Notes under the pieces: model-generated
The model's database searches: none
The model's input: only the letters and a program-made list of their open reading frames with translations
Told to the model about the DNA's origin: nothing
Shown here: positions 15,509 through 23,415 of the stretch, piece after piece
Position numbering within the stretch: the stretch's first letter is position 1
Layout of the letters: each line of letters begins with the position of its first letter
Translations under genes and position numbers: made by a program
Assembly (NCBI GenBank): GCA_944326725.1
Contig: CALVFA010000033.1
Span: 1 to 44,362 of the forward strand
DNA length: 44,362 nt
Direction of reading: 5' to 3'
DNA from: an uncultured Elusimicrobiales bacterium
Lineage (GTDB): Bacteria > Elusimicrobiota > Elusimicrobia > Elusimicrobiales > Elusimicrobiaceae

Positions 15509-15763
15509 ATGGCAGTCGTCATTAGATTACAAAGAGTGGGTAAAAAAGCCCATGCGCAGTACAGAGTCGTAGCGATTGAAAAGAAAACCGCCGTCGGTTC
15601 TGAAGCCAAAGAAGTGCTCGGACAATACGATCCGTGCAATAAAGAAACAGCCAAACAAATTACGCTCAATCTGCCCCGCGTGCAGCATTGGATTAAAAAC
15701 GGCGCCAAACCGTCTGAAACGGTAGCCAGCTTGATTAAAAAAGCCGAAGCCGCCGCCAAATAA
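15509..15763 (+). CDS. rpsP: 30S ribosomal protein S16
   Basis: An 84-residue ribosomal protein S16, normal length. It begins MAVVIRLQRVGKKAHAQYRV, the family hallmark (Arg-Leu-x-Arg-x-Gly), followed by VLGQYDPCNKE and a C-terminal helix with WIKNGAKPSETV. S16 binds 16S rRNA early in 30S assembly. A good AAGGAG ribosome-binding site lies seven bases upstream. The gene sits in the widespread rpsP-khpA-(rimM)-trmD-rplS cluster; here rimM is missing from the series. Confidence 0.98.
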   Translation: MAVVIRLQRVGKKAHAQYRVVAIEKKTAVGSEAKEVLGQYDPCNKETAKQITLNLPRVQHWIKNGAKPSETVASLIKKAEAAAK

Positions 15764-15775
15764 GAGGCGCTGTAT

Positions 15776-16006
15776 ATGAAAGAGTTAGCCACTATCCTTC
15801 TCAAATCTCTCTCCGCTAACCCGGACAATGTGGTGGTAGAAGAAAAAGTTGAGAATAATAAAGTTTACCTGACGACCAAAGTGTCCCCGGAGGACAAAGG
15901 CAAGGTAATCGGAAAAGACGGCTGCATTATCAAGGCCGTGCGCACCGTGCTCAGCGCGGCGGCGGCCAAACAAAACGTAAAAGTTACGTTGAAGCTGGAA
16001 GACTAA
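15776..16006 (+). CDS. khpA: KH-domain RNA-binding protein KhpA
   Basis: A 76-residue protein almost entirely made of a type II KH domain. The RNA-contact loop Gly-Lys-Asp-Gly (VIGKDGCIIKAVRTVLS) lies at about residues 44-60. In Gram-positives KhpA pairs with KhpB and affects cell division and sRNA binding; a partner is not in this window. The stop overlaps the trmD start by one base. Position between rpsP and trmD is the standard one for this family. Confidence 0.93.
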   Translation: MKELATILLKSLSANPDNVVVEEKVENNKVYLTTKVSPEDKGKVIGKDGCIIKAVRTVLSAAAAKQNVKVTLKLED

Positions 16007-16767
16007 TGCTCAAAGTAGATGTCGTCACCGCATTTCCCGAGATGTTATCCGGCCCGCTGGGCCAAAGCATTGTGGGAAGAGCGCAAAAAAGCGGCGTGCT
16101 GAAGCTGGGTTTTACTAACCCGCGGGATTTTACCGACGATAAGCACCATACGCTAGACGACAGGCCCTACGGCGGCGGCCCCGGAATGCTGATGAAAGCA
16201 GAGCCGCTCTACCGGGCAATTAAAAAGCTGCGCAAAAAAAATTCGGTGGTCATATTGACCAGCCCGCGTGGACAGACGTTCACGCAGGGCTTGGCTAAAA
16301 AATTAGCCAAAAAGAAGCACCTGATTTTCGTTTGCGGGCACTATGAAGGGATAGACGAACGCGTGTATCCCGAAATGGATATGGAAGTGTCGCTGGGGGA
16401 TTTTAGCCTGACCGGCGGGGAACTGGCCTCAGCTGTGATGATAGATGCAATCACGCGGCTTTTGCCGGGGACGTTTAAAAAACAGGACGTAACTGTTTCC
16501 GAGTCGTTTGAAGACGGGCTGTTGGAAGCCCCGCAATACACCCGGCCCGAGGTGTGGCGCGGCAAAAAGGTGCCCGAAATACTTTTAAGCGGCCACCATA
16601 AACAAATGGAAGAGTGGAAACGGGAGCAAGCCCTGAAATTGACAAAAAAATACAGACCCGATTTGCTAAAAACCTCTCAGGCAAAAAAGGCCGCAACGGA
16701 AAAGGGTGTCAAAAAAACGGTCAAAAAAGCCGTTACAAAGACGCCGAAGAAAAAAACAACGAAATGA
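16006..16767 (+). CDS. trmD: tRNA (guanine-37-N1)-methyltransferase
   Basis: A 253-residue SPOUT enzyme that methylates G37 in tRNAs with a G36-G37 sequence, to prevent frameshifting. The start [11 protein letters not shown], the [11 protein letters not shown] loop, the AdoMet trefoil knot ([24 protein letters not shown]) and the C-terminal [17 protein letters not shown] are all present. The tail differs from the norm: about 30 extra residues almost entirely Lys, Thr, Ala and Val (from about residue 222), reminiscent of a histone H1 tail. This tail is not needed for catalysis in known TrmD and may bind RNA. It directly follows khpA. Confidence 0.96.
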   Translation: MLKVDVVTAFPEMLSGPLGQSIVGRAQKSGVLKLGFTNPRDFTDDKHHTLDDRPYGGGPGMLMKAEPLYRAIKKLRKKNSVVILTSPRGQTFTQGLAKKLAKKKHLIFVCGHYEGIDERVYPEMDMEVSLGDFSLTGGELASAVMIDAITRLLPGTFKKQDVTVSESFEDGLLEAPQYTRPEVWRGKKVPEILLSGHHKQMEEWKREQALKLTKKYRPDLLKTSQAKKAATEKGVKKTVKKAVTKTPKKKTTK

Positions 16768-16789
16768 TTTTTCGGAGGAAGTAAGAGTT

Positions 16790-17197
16790 ATGAACATCAA
16801 CCAAATTAAACACAATTTAAAAACCAACGTGCCGTCTTTTAAATCCGGCGACACGGTGCGCGTAAAAGTCAAAGTCGTAGAAGGCGACAATGAGCGCGTG
16901 CAGGCTTTTGACGGCGTAGTCATCGGCCGCAAAGGCAGCGGCATCAGCGAAACCTTTACGGTGCGCAAAATCTCCTTTGGCGTAGGCGTGGAAAGAATTT
17001 TCCCGTTGCACTCCCCCCGCGTGGAAAGCATTGAAGTGTTAAAGAGCGGCAAAGTGCGCAGAGCCAAACTGAACTACTTGAAGAAACTCTCCGGCAAAGC
17101 TGCCCGCTTGCAGGAAGTCAAAAAGCAAGCCGCCGGGCAGGAAGCCGCCGCAGAGCAGGCTCCCGCCGCCGAAGAAACGGCTGCCGAGGCAAAATAA
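16790..17197 (+). CDS. rplS: 50S ribosomal protein L19
   Basis: A 135-residue L19. The core [21 protein letters not shown], followed by [25 protein letters not shown] cut as usual, and the [21 protein letters not shown] stretch identify it. L19 sits at the 30S-50S interface. An Ala/Glu/Gln-rich tail of about 25 residues ([12 protein letters not shown]...) extends past the usual end near residue 110. The ATG at 16790 follows a strong GGAGGAA ribosome-binding site; upstream in-frame codons belong to the trmD tail in another frame. Last gene of the operon, followed by a terminator. Confidence 0.97.
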   Translation: MNINQIKHNLKTNVPSFKSGDTVRVKVKVVEGDNERVQAFDGVVIGRKGSGISETFTVRKISFGVGVERIFPLHSPRVESIEVLKSGKVRRAKLNYLKKLSGKAARLQEVKKQAAGQEAAAEQAPAAEETAAEAK

Positions 17198-17233
17198 GCA
17201 AGCCTGCGGGCCTAATTATTTCCTCCAACTTAA

Positions 17234-17261
17234 ACCGCCCCTTCGGGGGCGGTCTTTTTTT
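17234..17261 (+). terminator. Terminator of the fmt-rplS operon
   Basis: Perfect 8-bp stem ACCGCCCC/GGGGCGGT with a UUCG tetraloop, followed by CTTTTTTT. Textbook intrinsic terminator 37 bp past rplS. Confidence 0.93.
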
Positions 17262-17337
17262 GTTTTTAAAGGGAGAGAATTTTTTGACCCCGCCATATTC
17301 AGCATGTTTATAAAAAATTATTAGGAAGAGTTTTTTG

Positions 17338-17440
17338 TTTTTTTCGCCTCGTTTGTTTTCTTCTTCGTCCCGTTATTTTTTCTTCTTCGCCTCATTTGTT
17401 TTCTTTTTTGTACCGTTTATTTTCTTCTTCGTCTCGGGAC
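17338..17440. repeat. Pyrimidine-rich 21-bp tandem array
   Basis: Five degenerate copies of a unit built on TCTTCTTCGYCYCGTTTRTTT. Aligned C positions lie at 17345, 17366, 17388, 17409 and 17430 (periods 21, 22, 21, 21). The strand is almost pure pyrimidine. A 65-codon open frame over it (17335-17532, mainly Phe and Ser) has no ribosome-binding site and looks spurious; the minus strand would read as Lys/Thr-rich heptads broken by a stop. The remaining gap up to the moxR promoter at 17548 shows nothing else. Confidence 0.6.
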
Positions 17441-17547
17441 CACTCATGCGCTACCAATCCACCAGCTTCTTCGTTAAAAAAATAAACCTCTTATCACTTT
17501 GTTTCGTCTTTTATCCCCTCTACATAAAATAATCTGAAAAAACTGCT

Positions 17548-17576
17548 TTCCGAAGTTTTTTTATTTTAGTTATAAT
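17548..17576 (+). promoter_or_regulatory. Promoter of the moxR-bat operon
   Basis: TTCCGA (17548-17553), 17-bp spacer, TATAAT (17571-17576). The predicted leader is about 45 nt, includes a hairpin GCGCCG/CGGCGC near 17588-17609 and ends in a strong GAGGAGGAAGG ribosome-binding site before moxR. The -10 is ideal; the -35 matches three of six consensus positions. Confidence 0.6.
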
Positions 17577-17628
17577 AAAGAAAGACAGCGCCGCTTCTGC
17601 TCCGGCGCAGACGAGGAGGAAGGGGTTT

Positions 17629-18612
17629 ATGGATATTACAACGTTAAATAAACAAGTGCAGGCCGAAAGCCTTTTTTTGCAGGATTTAAAACGGGAAGTG
17701 AGCAAAGTCATCGTCGGGCAGGAAGACCTGATTGAGAAAATGTTGGTAGCCCTGCTGGCAGACGGACATATTTTAATTGAAGGCGTGCCCGGTCTGGCTA
17801 AAACCTTAGCCGTAAAAACGCTGGCTTCTGCCATTCACGCCCAATTTCAGCGCATTCAATTTACACCGGACTTGCTGCCTGCCGATATTACCGGGACCTT
17901 AATTTTTAACCCTAAAGACGGCCTCTTCTACCCCAAACGCGGCCCCATTTTCTCCAACTTTGTCTTAGCCGATGAAATCAACCGCTCCCCCGCCAAAGTG
18001 CAAAGCGCCCTGTTGGAAGCTATGCAAGAGCGGCAGGTAACTATCGGAGAGCAAACCTATAAACTGCCGGCGCCCTTTATGGTGCTGGCCACCCAAAACC
18101 CCGTAGAGCAGGAAGGCACCTACCCCTTGCCGGAAGCACAGGTGGACCGCTTTATGCTTAAGGTGCTCATCACCTATCCTACCAAAGAAGAAGAAAAACT
18201 GATTTTGGAGCGTATGGCTTCCCACCAGACTATTGCGCTTAACACCTCCGTCACGCCGGAAATGATTTTAAAAGCCCGCAGCGTGGTGGACGGCATTTAC
18301 GTAGATGAAAAAATCAAAAACTATGTAGTGGAGCTGGTATTTGCCACGCGTGACCCCAAAGCCTATAAACTGGATAAACTGGCCTCTTTCATCGCTTACG
18401 GAGCCAGCCCCCGCGCCACCATTTTCCTTACCCAGGCCGCCAAAGCCTATGCGTTCTTAAACGGACGCGGCTATGTCACGCCGGAAGATATTAAAGCCGT
18501 CGGTTTAGACGTGCTGCGCCACCGCGTGCTTTTGACGTATGAAGCCGAGGCCGAAAACATCACGTCTGACCAAATCGTTAAAGAAATCTTTGAAGCGGTA
18601 GACGTACCGTAA
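17629..18612 (+). CDS. MoxR-family AAA+ ATPase
   Basis: A 327-residue AAA+ ATPase. Walker A is EGVPGLAKT (about 47-55), Walker B LADEINRSPAKVQSALLEAM, sensor 1 LATQNPVEQEGTYPLPEAQ with Arg finger region DRFML. It acts as a chaperone for proteins with VWA/MIDAS domains, helping insert metal or change conformation. It starts the Bat operon and its VWA partners lie two and three genes downstream of the next ORF. A strong ribosome-binding site precedes the ATG. Family function is inferred from other MoxR proteins. Confidence 0.94.
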   Translation: MDITTLNKQVQAESLFLQDLKREVSKVIVGQEDLIEKMLVALLADGHILIEGVPGLAKTLAVKTLASAIHAQFQRIQFTPDLLPADITGTLIFNPKDGLFYPKRGPIFSNFVLADEINRSPAKVQSALLEAMQERQVTIGEQTYKLPAPFMVLATQNPVEQEGTYPLPEAQVDRFMLKVLITYPTKEEEKLILERMASHQTIALNTSVTPEMILKARSVVDGIYVDEKIKNYVVELVFATRDPKAYKLDKLASFIAYGASPRATIFLTQAAKAYAFLNGRGYVTPEDIKAVGLDVLRHRVLLTYEAEAENITSDQIVKEIFEAVDVP

Positions 18613-18635
18613 GCGCACTGCAGGGAGAATACGCC

Positions 18636-19532
18636 ATGCGCATGGATACCGCCGACATTTTAAAAAAAGTACGGCAAATTGAGATACAAACCGGCAAACT
18701 GGTGGAAGAAACCTTTGCCGGCGAGTATCTAAGCGCCTTTAAAGGCCAGGGGATTGAATTTTCTGAGGTGCGCGAATACACCCCTGGCGATGATGTGCGC
18801 TCTATAGACTGGAACGTCACGGCCCGCAGCGGCACCCCGTATGTAAAGAAATTTAATGAAGAGCGCGAACTAACGCTGATGATAGCCTGCGACGTATCCG
18901 CCTCCCAAAATTTCGGCTCCTTTGATAAATTCAAACAAGAAGCCGCCGCCGAGCTGGCCGCATTGTTTGCTTTTTCCGCCTTAAAGAACGGAGACAAAGT
19001 GGGTCTGCTTTTATTTTCCGATAAAATAGAGCTCTTTGTCCCCCCCAAAAAAGGCAAGAAACATATTCTGCGCCTGATCCGCGAACTGGTGGCCTTTGAG
19101 CCCCAAAACACCGGTACGGATATTGCACTGGCGTTGACGACGCTTTCCAAAGTCATCAAACGGCAGGGCATTCTCATTTTCATTTCTGACTTTTTGGCTG
19201 AGCCCGCCGCTTTTGCCCAGCCGCTGCGTTTGGCGGCGAAAAAATTTGATTTAATCCCGGTTATTATAGAGGACCGGCTGGAAAAAGCCCTGCCGCTGGT
19301 GCACGCCTGCCTGGACGTGCGGGACCCGGAAACGGGAGAAGAAAAGTTTTTTTCTCTTGCCTCGTCAGATTTAAACCGCCTCTTGGCTATGCGGCGCGAG
19401 GTGTGGGAAACCCAGCTGACCGATTTGTTTAACCCGCTTAAAATAGAAGGGATTTTAGTAGATACGGCGCTGCCGCCGGCAGACCCGGTGATTGAATTTT
19501 TTAAACGGCGCGCCCGGAAGATAAGAAGATGA
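18636..19532 (+). CDS. DUF58-domain protein (MoxR operon)
   Basis: A 298-residue soluble protein with the DUF58 hallmark: GIEFSEVREYTPGDDVRSIDWNVTARSG near residues 47-72, then a VWA-like region with LMIACDVSASQNFGS, where Asp-x-Ser-x-Ser gives a possible MIDAS site. DUF58 genes nearly always follow moxR. The product presumably forms part of the MoxR-associated complex on the cytoplasmic face. The ATG at 18636 has an AGGGAGAA ribosome-binding site; a second ATG two codons on is possible. It overlaps the next gene by four bases. Confidence 0.9.
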   Translation: MRMDTADILKKVRQIEIQTGKLVEETFAGEYLSAFKGQGIEFSEVREYTPGDDVRSIDWNVTARSGTPYVKKFNEERELTLMIACDVSASQNFGSFDKFKQEAAAELAALFAFSALKNGDKVGLLLFSDKIELFVPPKKGKKHILRLIRELVAFEPQNTGTDIALALTTLSKVIKRQGILIFISDFLAEPAAFAQPLRLAAKKFDLIPVIIEDRLEKALPLVHACLDVRDPETGEEKFFSLASSDLNRLLAMRREVWETQLTDLFNPLKIEGILVDTALPPADPVIEFFKRRARKIRR

Positions 19533-20578
19533 AAAAAACACTTTTACTTTTTTCTATTTACCTGTTTATGTTGATTTCATGGCCCGCAACGGCCGCGGCC
19601 CAGCAGGCCCATGCCGACGCGCAGGCGCCCGCTCAAATCCCGGCTGAAGCGTCAGCTTATACGCCGGGGGGCAACTTGGCGCAGGCGGCCCCCGGAGCCG
19701 GCTCCACCGCGCCAAACGCTCCGAAAGCCGGGCAGATTGATATCATCGCCCAAGATATTCCTCCCCAGGCCCATTTTGCTGCGCCGTTTGACGTACGGTT
19801 TGAAGTCGCCCATGAGCCAGGCTATATCACAGAGCTCAATAAAACCTCTCTGCCGCAGGGCTTTGAACTGACTGCAGAAAAAGTGGAAAAACTTTCCCCC
19901 GGCACTTCCGCTTACCAACTGACTTTCCTTCCGTTTACGCTGGGCGTGTCCACTTTTACGGCGGTTACTTTTGAACTCAAAGAACAGGCCGGAGGCAAAA
20001 CGCTTGCCTCCGTTTCTTCCGAGCCCAAAAACCTTGATGTGCAGCCCGTGAACTATTTTAATGAAAAGACCTTGCGCGATATCCGTCCGCCGTATATTCC
20101 CTCCAGCTGGCTGATATGGCTGCTGTGCTTGGTGGTACTGGGGCTGATTATCTATTTTGCCCGCAAGTTCTACCAAGACATACGCAACAGAAGGCGTACC
20201 ATTCTGCAAACCCAGGACAACCGCCCCCCCGACGTCATCGCTTTATCTAAAATAGAGGCCTTACTGCAAAGCGGTCTGTGGGAAAAAGCCCAATATAAGA
20301 TGTTCTATATAGAGCTGGGCGATATTCTGCGCGAATATTTTTGGCGCCGGTTTCATCAAGACGTTTCTTCTGACACATCTTCCGAGTTATTGCGCCGGGC
20401 GCGCAAAATCACGCAACTGGCGCCGCTGTTTTCTAAAATGCGGGAATATTTAAATTCAGCCGATTTGGTGAAATTTGCTAAAGTAGTCCCCAGCCAAGAC
20501 ACCATGCAGCAAGACGTAAACACCGTGCGGGAAATTGTGCGGGAAACCTCCCCCCGCGAGCTTAAGGAGGCGCGCTAA
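19529..20578 (+). CDS. BatD/DUF4381-like membrane protein of the Bat operon
   Basis: A 349-residue protein with a signal peptide (about residues 1-25), an Ala/Pro/Gln-rich linker to about residue 65, a beta-rich outer domain (about 66-180), one membrane helix near 190-210 (SSWLIWLLCLVVLGLIIYFA) and a helical cytoplasmic tail with the phrase YIELGDILREYFWRRF. This layout matches the small BatD-like proteins found between DUF58 and the first VWA gene of Bat operons. No enzymatic motif is seen. It is one of two BatD-like genes here; the second and larger follows at 23416. Assignment rests mostly on context and topology. Confidence 0.72.
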   Translation: MKKTLLLFSIYLFMLISWPATAAAQQAHADAQAPAQIPAEASAYTPGGNLAQAAPGAGSTAPNAPKAGQIDIIAQDIPPQAHFAAPFDVRFEVAHEPGYITELNKTSLPQGFELTAEKVEKLSPGTSAYQLTFLPFTLGVSTFTAVTFELKEQAGGKTLASVSSEPKNLDVQPVNYFNEKTLRDIRPPYIPSSWLIWLLCLVVLGLIIYFARKFYQDIRNRRRTILQTQDNRPPDVIALSKIEALLQSGLWEKAQYKMFYIELGDILREYFWRRFHQDVSSDTSSELLRRARKITQLAPLFSKMREYLNSADLVKFAKVVPSQDTMQQDVNTVREIVRETSPRELKEAR

Positions 20579-21709
20579 ATGTTTGGCACATGGTTTTTAA
20601 TTTCTCTGGGGTTATTAGTACTGTCTTTGCTGATATCTGCCCTAACGCGTAAATTCGCCCGCCTCAGCGCCAGCGCAGTATTGGTAACCACTTGCACCAC
20701 GCTTCTGCTGGCGGCAGGCATGATGGCGCAACGGGCCGCCGGAGGGCGTTTTACTTTTTTAAACCCGGGCTTTTTGTTTTTGCTGCTCGTTCCTTGTGTA
20801 TTACTGGCCATGTATATTTTCCGGGGCGGGCTTTTCAGCCGCCCGTTGGATTACCCGCTGGCGGGGTTTTTGCAGCAGCCGTTCACCCTGCGTGCGGAAA
20901 TGACACGCCGCCTGCCTTTGGCTTTAGTATTGGGCGCTTTGTGTTTATTCATTATTGCGCTGGCAAGGCCGGTAACGGTCAGCACCTCTAAACTGCCCCC
21001 CACTCAAGGGATAGATATTATGATGATTATAGACGCTTCCGCCAGCATGGCTAAGCAAGATTTCTATCCTTCCCGTTTTATCGCGGCCCAGAAAACCGCC
21101 ATTAACTTTATCAACAAACGCTTTAATGACCGCATTGGCCTGGTCGTCTTTGCCAGAAACGCCTCTTTAGCCTCTCCGCTGACGCTGGACCATGACGCAG
21201 TGCAGGAACTGGTGGCTTCTTTATATTTAGGCATTGTGGACCCCAATTTAACGGCTATCGGAGATGCTTTGGGCATAGCCTCAAGTCATTTAAAAGACAG
21301 TTCCGCCAAAAGCAAAATCATTCTGTTGCTGACGGACGGCTCCAATAACGCCGGAACACTCGAACCCATGCTGGCTGCTAAAGCGGCCGCAGCCTACGGC
21401 ATTAAAGTATATACCATCGCCACGGCCAGCCCGCCGGGATCTACTATTTTTTCCAGCCAAGAAGATGAAATTGACGAAGGGCTTTTGATGGAAATAGCCA
21501 AAGCCACCGGCGGCAAATTTTACCGCGCAAAAAATGAAATGGAGCTGCAAACTATTTATGATACCATCAATGAACTGGAAAAAACAGATTTTACACAGGC
21601 CGCGCGCGTGAGCCAAAATGACGCGTACCGCCCATTTCTGCTGGCGGGGCTGGCACTTTTGCTCTTAGCGGTACTGCTGCGCAAACTTATTTTTATTAAG
21701 GTGCCGTAA
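20579..21709 (+). CDS. batA: BatA-like VWA-domain membrane protein
   Basis: A 376-residue protein. Two hydrophobic stretches precede the VWA domain: one at the N-terminus and a pair around residues 60-80 and 117-135. The MIDAS is complete: DASAS (about 151-155), the Thr in LTAIGDAL and the Asp in LLTDGSNNAG. A last membrane helix lies near the C-terminus (LLAGLALLLLAVLL). BatA is thought to form an envelope complex with BatB in anaerobes; its name comes from Bacteroides aerotolerance, but the mechanism is unclear. It starts immediately after the previous stop. Confidence 0.9.
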   Translation: MFGTWFLISLGLLVLSLLISALTRKFARLSASAVLVTTCTTLLLAAGMMAQRAAGGRFTFLNPGFLFLLLVPCVLLAMYIFRGGLFSRPLDYPLAGFLQQPFTLRAEMTRRLPLALVLGALCLFIIALARPVTVSTSKLPPTQGIDIMMIIDASASMAKQDFYPSRFIAAQKTAINFINKRFNDRIGLVVFARNASLASPLTLDHDAVQELVASLYLGIVDPNLTAIGDALGIASSHLKDSSAKSKIILLLTDGSNNAGTLEPMLAAKAAAAYGIKVYTIATASPPGSTIFSSQEDEIDEGLLMEIAKATGGKFYRAKNEMELQTIYDTINELEKTDFTQAARVSQNDAYRPFLLAGLALLLLAVLLRKLIFIKVP

Positions 21710-21711
21710 TT

Positions 21712-22749
21712 ATGCAATTATTTGAACAACCTATTTACTGGATCTATGCCATTGTAGCCTTAGCTGTATTGGGGGTTGTATACTGGCTGGGCAAGAGCCT
21801 AAAGAAACATACCGTTTCCGTTCTGTTTGGGCCGACGGCTTATGCCCGGCTTAGCGACGGAGGGGACGCCTGGCAGCCGCTTAAAACGGCGTTGTTTTTC
21901 TGTGCCGTACTTTTTGCTTTTGCGGCGTTGGCGCGCCCACAATGGGGGCTGGAAATCGTCAAAGCGGAAGGGGACTTTGCCCAAGCGGTTATAGCGGTAG
22001 ACGTGTCTGCCTCCATGCGGGCGCGGGACGTACACCCGGACCGCTTAGACAGTGCAAAAAATATGCTGCGCATGCTCATTACCCATTTGCAAAATGAACG
22101 TATCGGTTTAATAGCGTTTACCTCCAAAGCCTATATACAATGCCCCATTACAACCGATGAAGATGCACTGAAATATTTTATATCCACCCTACAGCCTGAT
22201 ATGCTGCCGGTGGCAGGCACTTCTTTGGCGGCCCCGGTCAAACTGGCGGCGCACATGCTGGCCAAATATCCGGGGAAAAAAGCCTTGGTCATTCTTACTG
22301 ACGGAGAAGACCATACCCCGGAAGAATTAAAAGAAGCACAAAACATTGCCCAAAAAGAAGGCATACGCATTATCGCCATCGGTATAGGTACCCAGGAAGG
22401 AGAACTAATTCCGCAGCGCACGGATGTATCTGGGAGGGTGTTGGAGTATAAAAAAGACCGGGAAGGCAAAACCGTCGTCAGCAAATTAGACCAACAAAGC
22501 CTGGCCGCGCTGGCCCAGGCCACCCAGGGGGTTTATATTCAATACACCACCCCCTCCCAAGTAGCTTCCAAAGTGGAAGAAAGCGTCAAAGATTTAGACC
22601 GCAGCCGCTCTGTGTCTTCTTCCCGGGCGCGCTATAAAAACCGCTATCAAATTCCGCTGACGCTTGCCGTATTCTGTTTGGCTCTGGCTTTGGCACTGCC
22701 ATTCCGGCCCAAACGCAAAAATACGCCGGAAAAGAAAGAAAAAAGGTAA
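21712..22749 (+). CDS. batB: BatB-like VWA-domain membrane protein
   Basis: A 345-residue paralogue of the preceding protein. Two N-terminal membrane helices (about 5-25 and 58-76) are followed by a VWA domain with MIDAS residues DVSAS (about 97-101), the Thr in GTSLAAPV and the Asp in LTDGEDHTPEE. A C-terminal helix (IPLTLAVFCLALALALPF) anchors the end. Only two bases separate it from batA. The two VWA proteins probably pair on the periplasmic side; MoxR may act on them from the cytoplasm. Confidence 0.91.
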   Translation: MQLFEQPIYWIYAIVALAVLGVVYWLGKSLKKHTVSVLFGPTAYARLSDGGDAWQPLKTALFFCAVLFAFAALARPQWGLEIVKAEGDFAQAVIAVDVSASMRARDVHPDRLDSAKNMLRMLITHLQNERIGLIAFTSKAYIQCPITTDEDALKYFISTLQPDMLPVAGTSLAAPVKLAAHMLAKYPGKKALVILTDGEDHTPEELKEAQNIAQKEGIRIIAIGIGTQEGELIPQRTDVSGRVLEYKKDREGKTVVSKLDQQSLAALAQATQGVYIQYTTPSQVASKVEESVKDLDRSRSVSSSRARYKNRYQIPLTLAVFCLALALALPFRPKRKNTPEKKEKR

Positions 22750-22759
22750 AATAATAAAG

Positions 22760-23413
22760 ATGAATAAATTAGCCGTTTTTCTTCTGTTTTTACTGGCTTT
22801 CACGGCGGCGCAGGCCGGCGTGCGCAGCCAGCTGCGCCAGGGCGGGGATTTTTATAAAGACCAAAAATACGGCTCCGCCTTAAACAGTTATAATGCCATT
22901 TTAAAAGATTACCCAGATAACCAATACGCCCTTTTTAACGCCGGCAATGCTTACTACCGTTTAAATGAATATACCCAGGCCGAAGAAATGTATAAAAAAG
23001 CGGCCGAACAAACCGGCGATTTTAGCCAAAGCGCCCTGTTTAATTTAGGCAACGCCTATTACCGCGCCGGCAACCGGGAAAAAGCAATAGAAAGTTATAA
23101 GGCGGCCATCTTGCAAAACCCAAAAGACAAAGAAGCCATTCACAATCTGCAATTAATTTTACAACAAGAACAACAAGACCAAAACAATCAGAATAATCAA
23201 AACAATCAAGACCAAAGTTCGGATAACCAAAGCCAGCAGAACGACAATAATAAAGGCCAGTCTCCGCAAGATATGCAAGACAGCCAAGACCAAAGCAGTC
23301 AATTGGATAAAAGTGCGGCAGACCGGGTAATGGCCATGGCCAAAGAAAATGAGTACCGCCGTTCCGGCTCGGCAGGCCGCCAGCCGGACTCCACCGTAGA
23401 GAAGGATTGGTAA
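22760..23413 (+). CDS. batC: BatC-like TPR protein
   Basis: A 217-residue secreted protein: signal peptide (about 1-19, ending AQA), three TPR motifs at about residues 26-130 (ALFNAGNAYYRLNEYTQAEEMY is typical) and a low-complexity Gln/Asn/Asp-rich tail of about 50 residues, ending in a Ser/Arg-rich segment. The start at 22760 follows the batB stop by ten bases and makes the signal peptide the N-terminus; the in-frame extension upstream overlaps batB and is rejected. In Bat operons the TPR protein is thought to bridge components; that is inference. Confidence 0.86.
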   Translation: MNKLAVFLLFLLAFTAAQAGVRSQLRQGGDFYKDQKYGSALNSYNAILKDYPDNQYALFNAGNAYYRLNEYTQAEEMYKKAAEQTGDFSQSALFNLGNAYYRAGNREKAIESYKAAILQNPKDKEAIHNLQLILQQEQQDQNNQNNQNNQDQSSDNQSQQNDNNKGQSPQDMQDSQDQSSQLDKSAADRVMAMAKENEYRRSGSAGRQPDSTVEKDW

Positions 23414-23415
23414 CT

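Noticed and set aside
17335..17532. 65-codon plus-strand frame rich in Phe and Ser
   Set aside because: It is the translation of a pyrimidine-rich 21-bp repeat, without ribosome-binding site or a protein-like ending.
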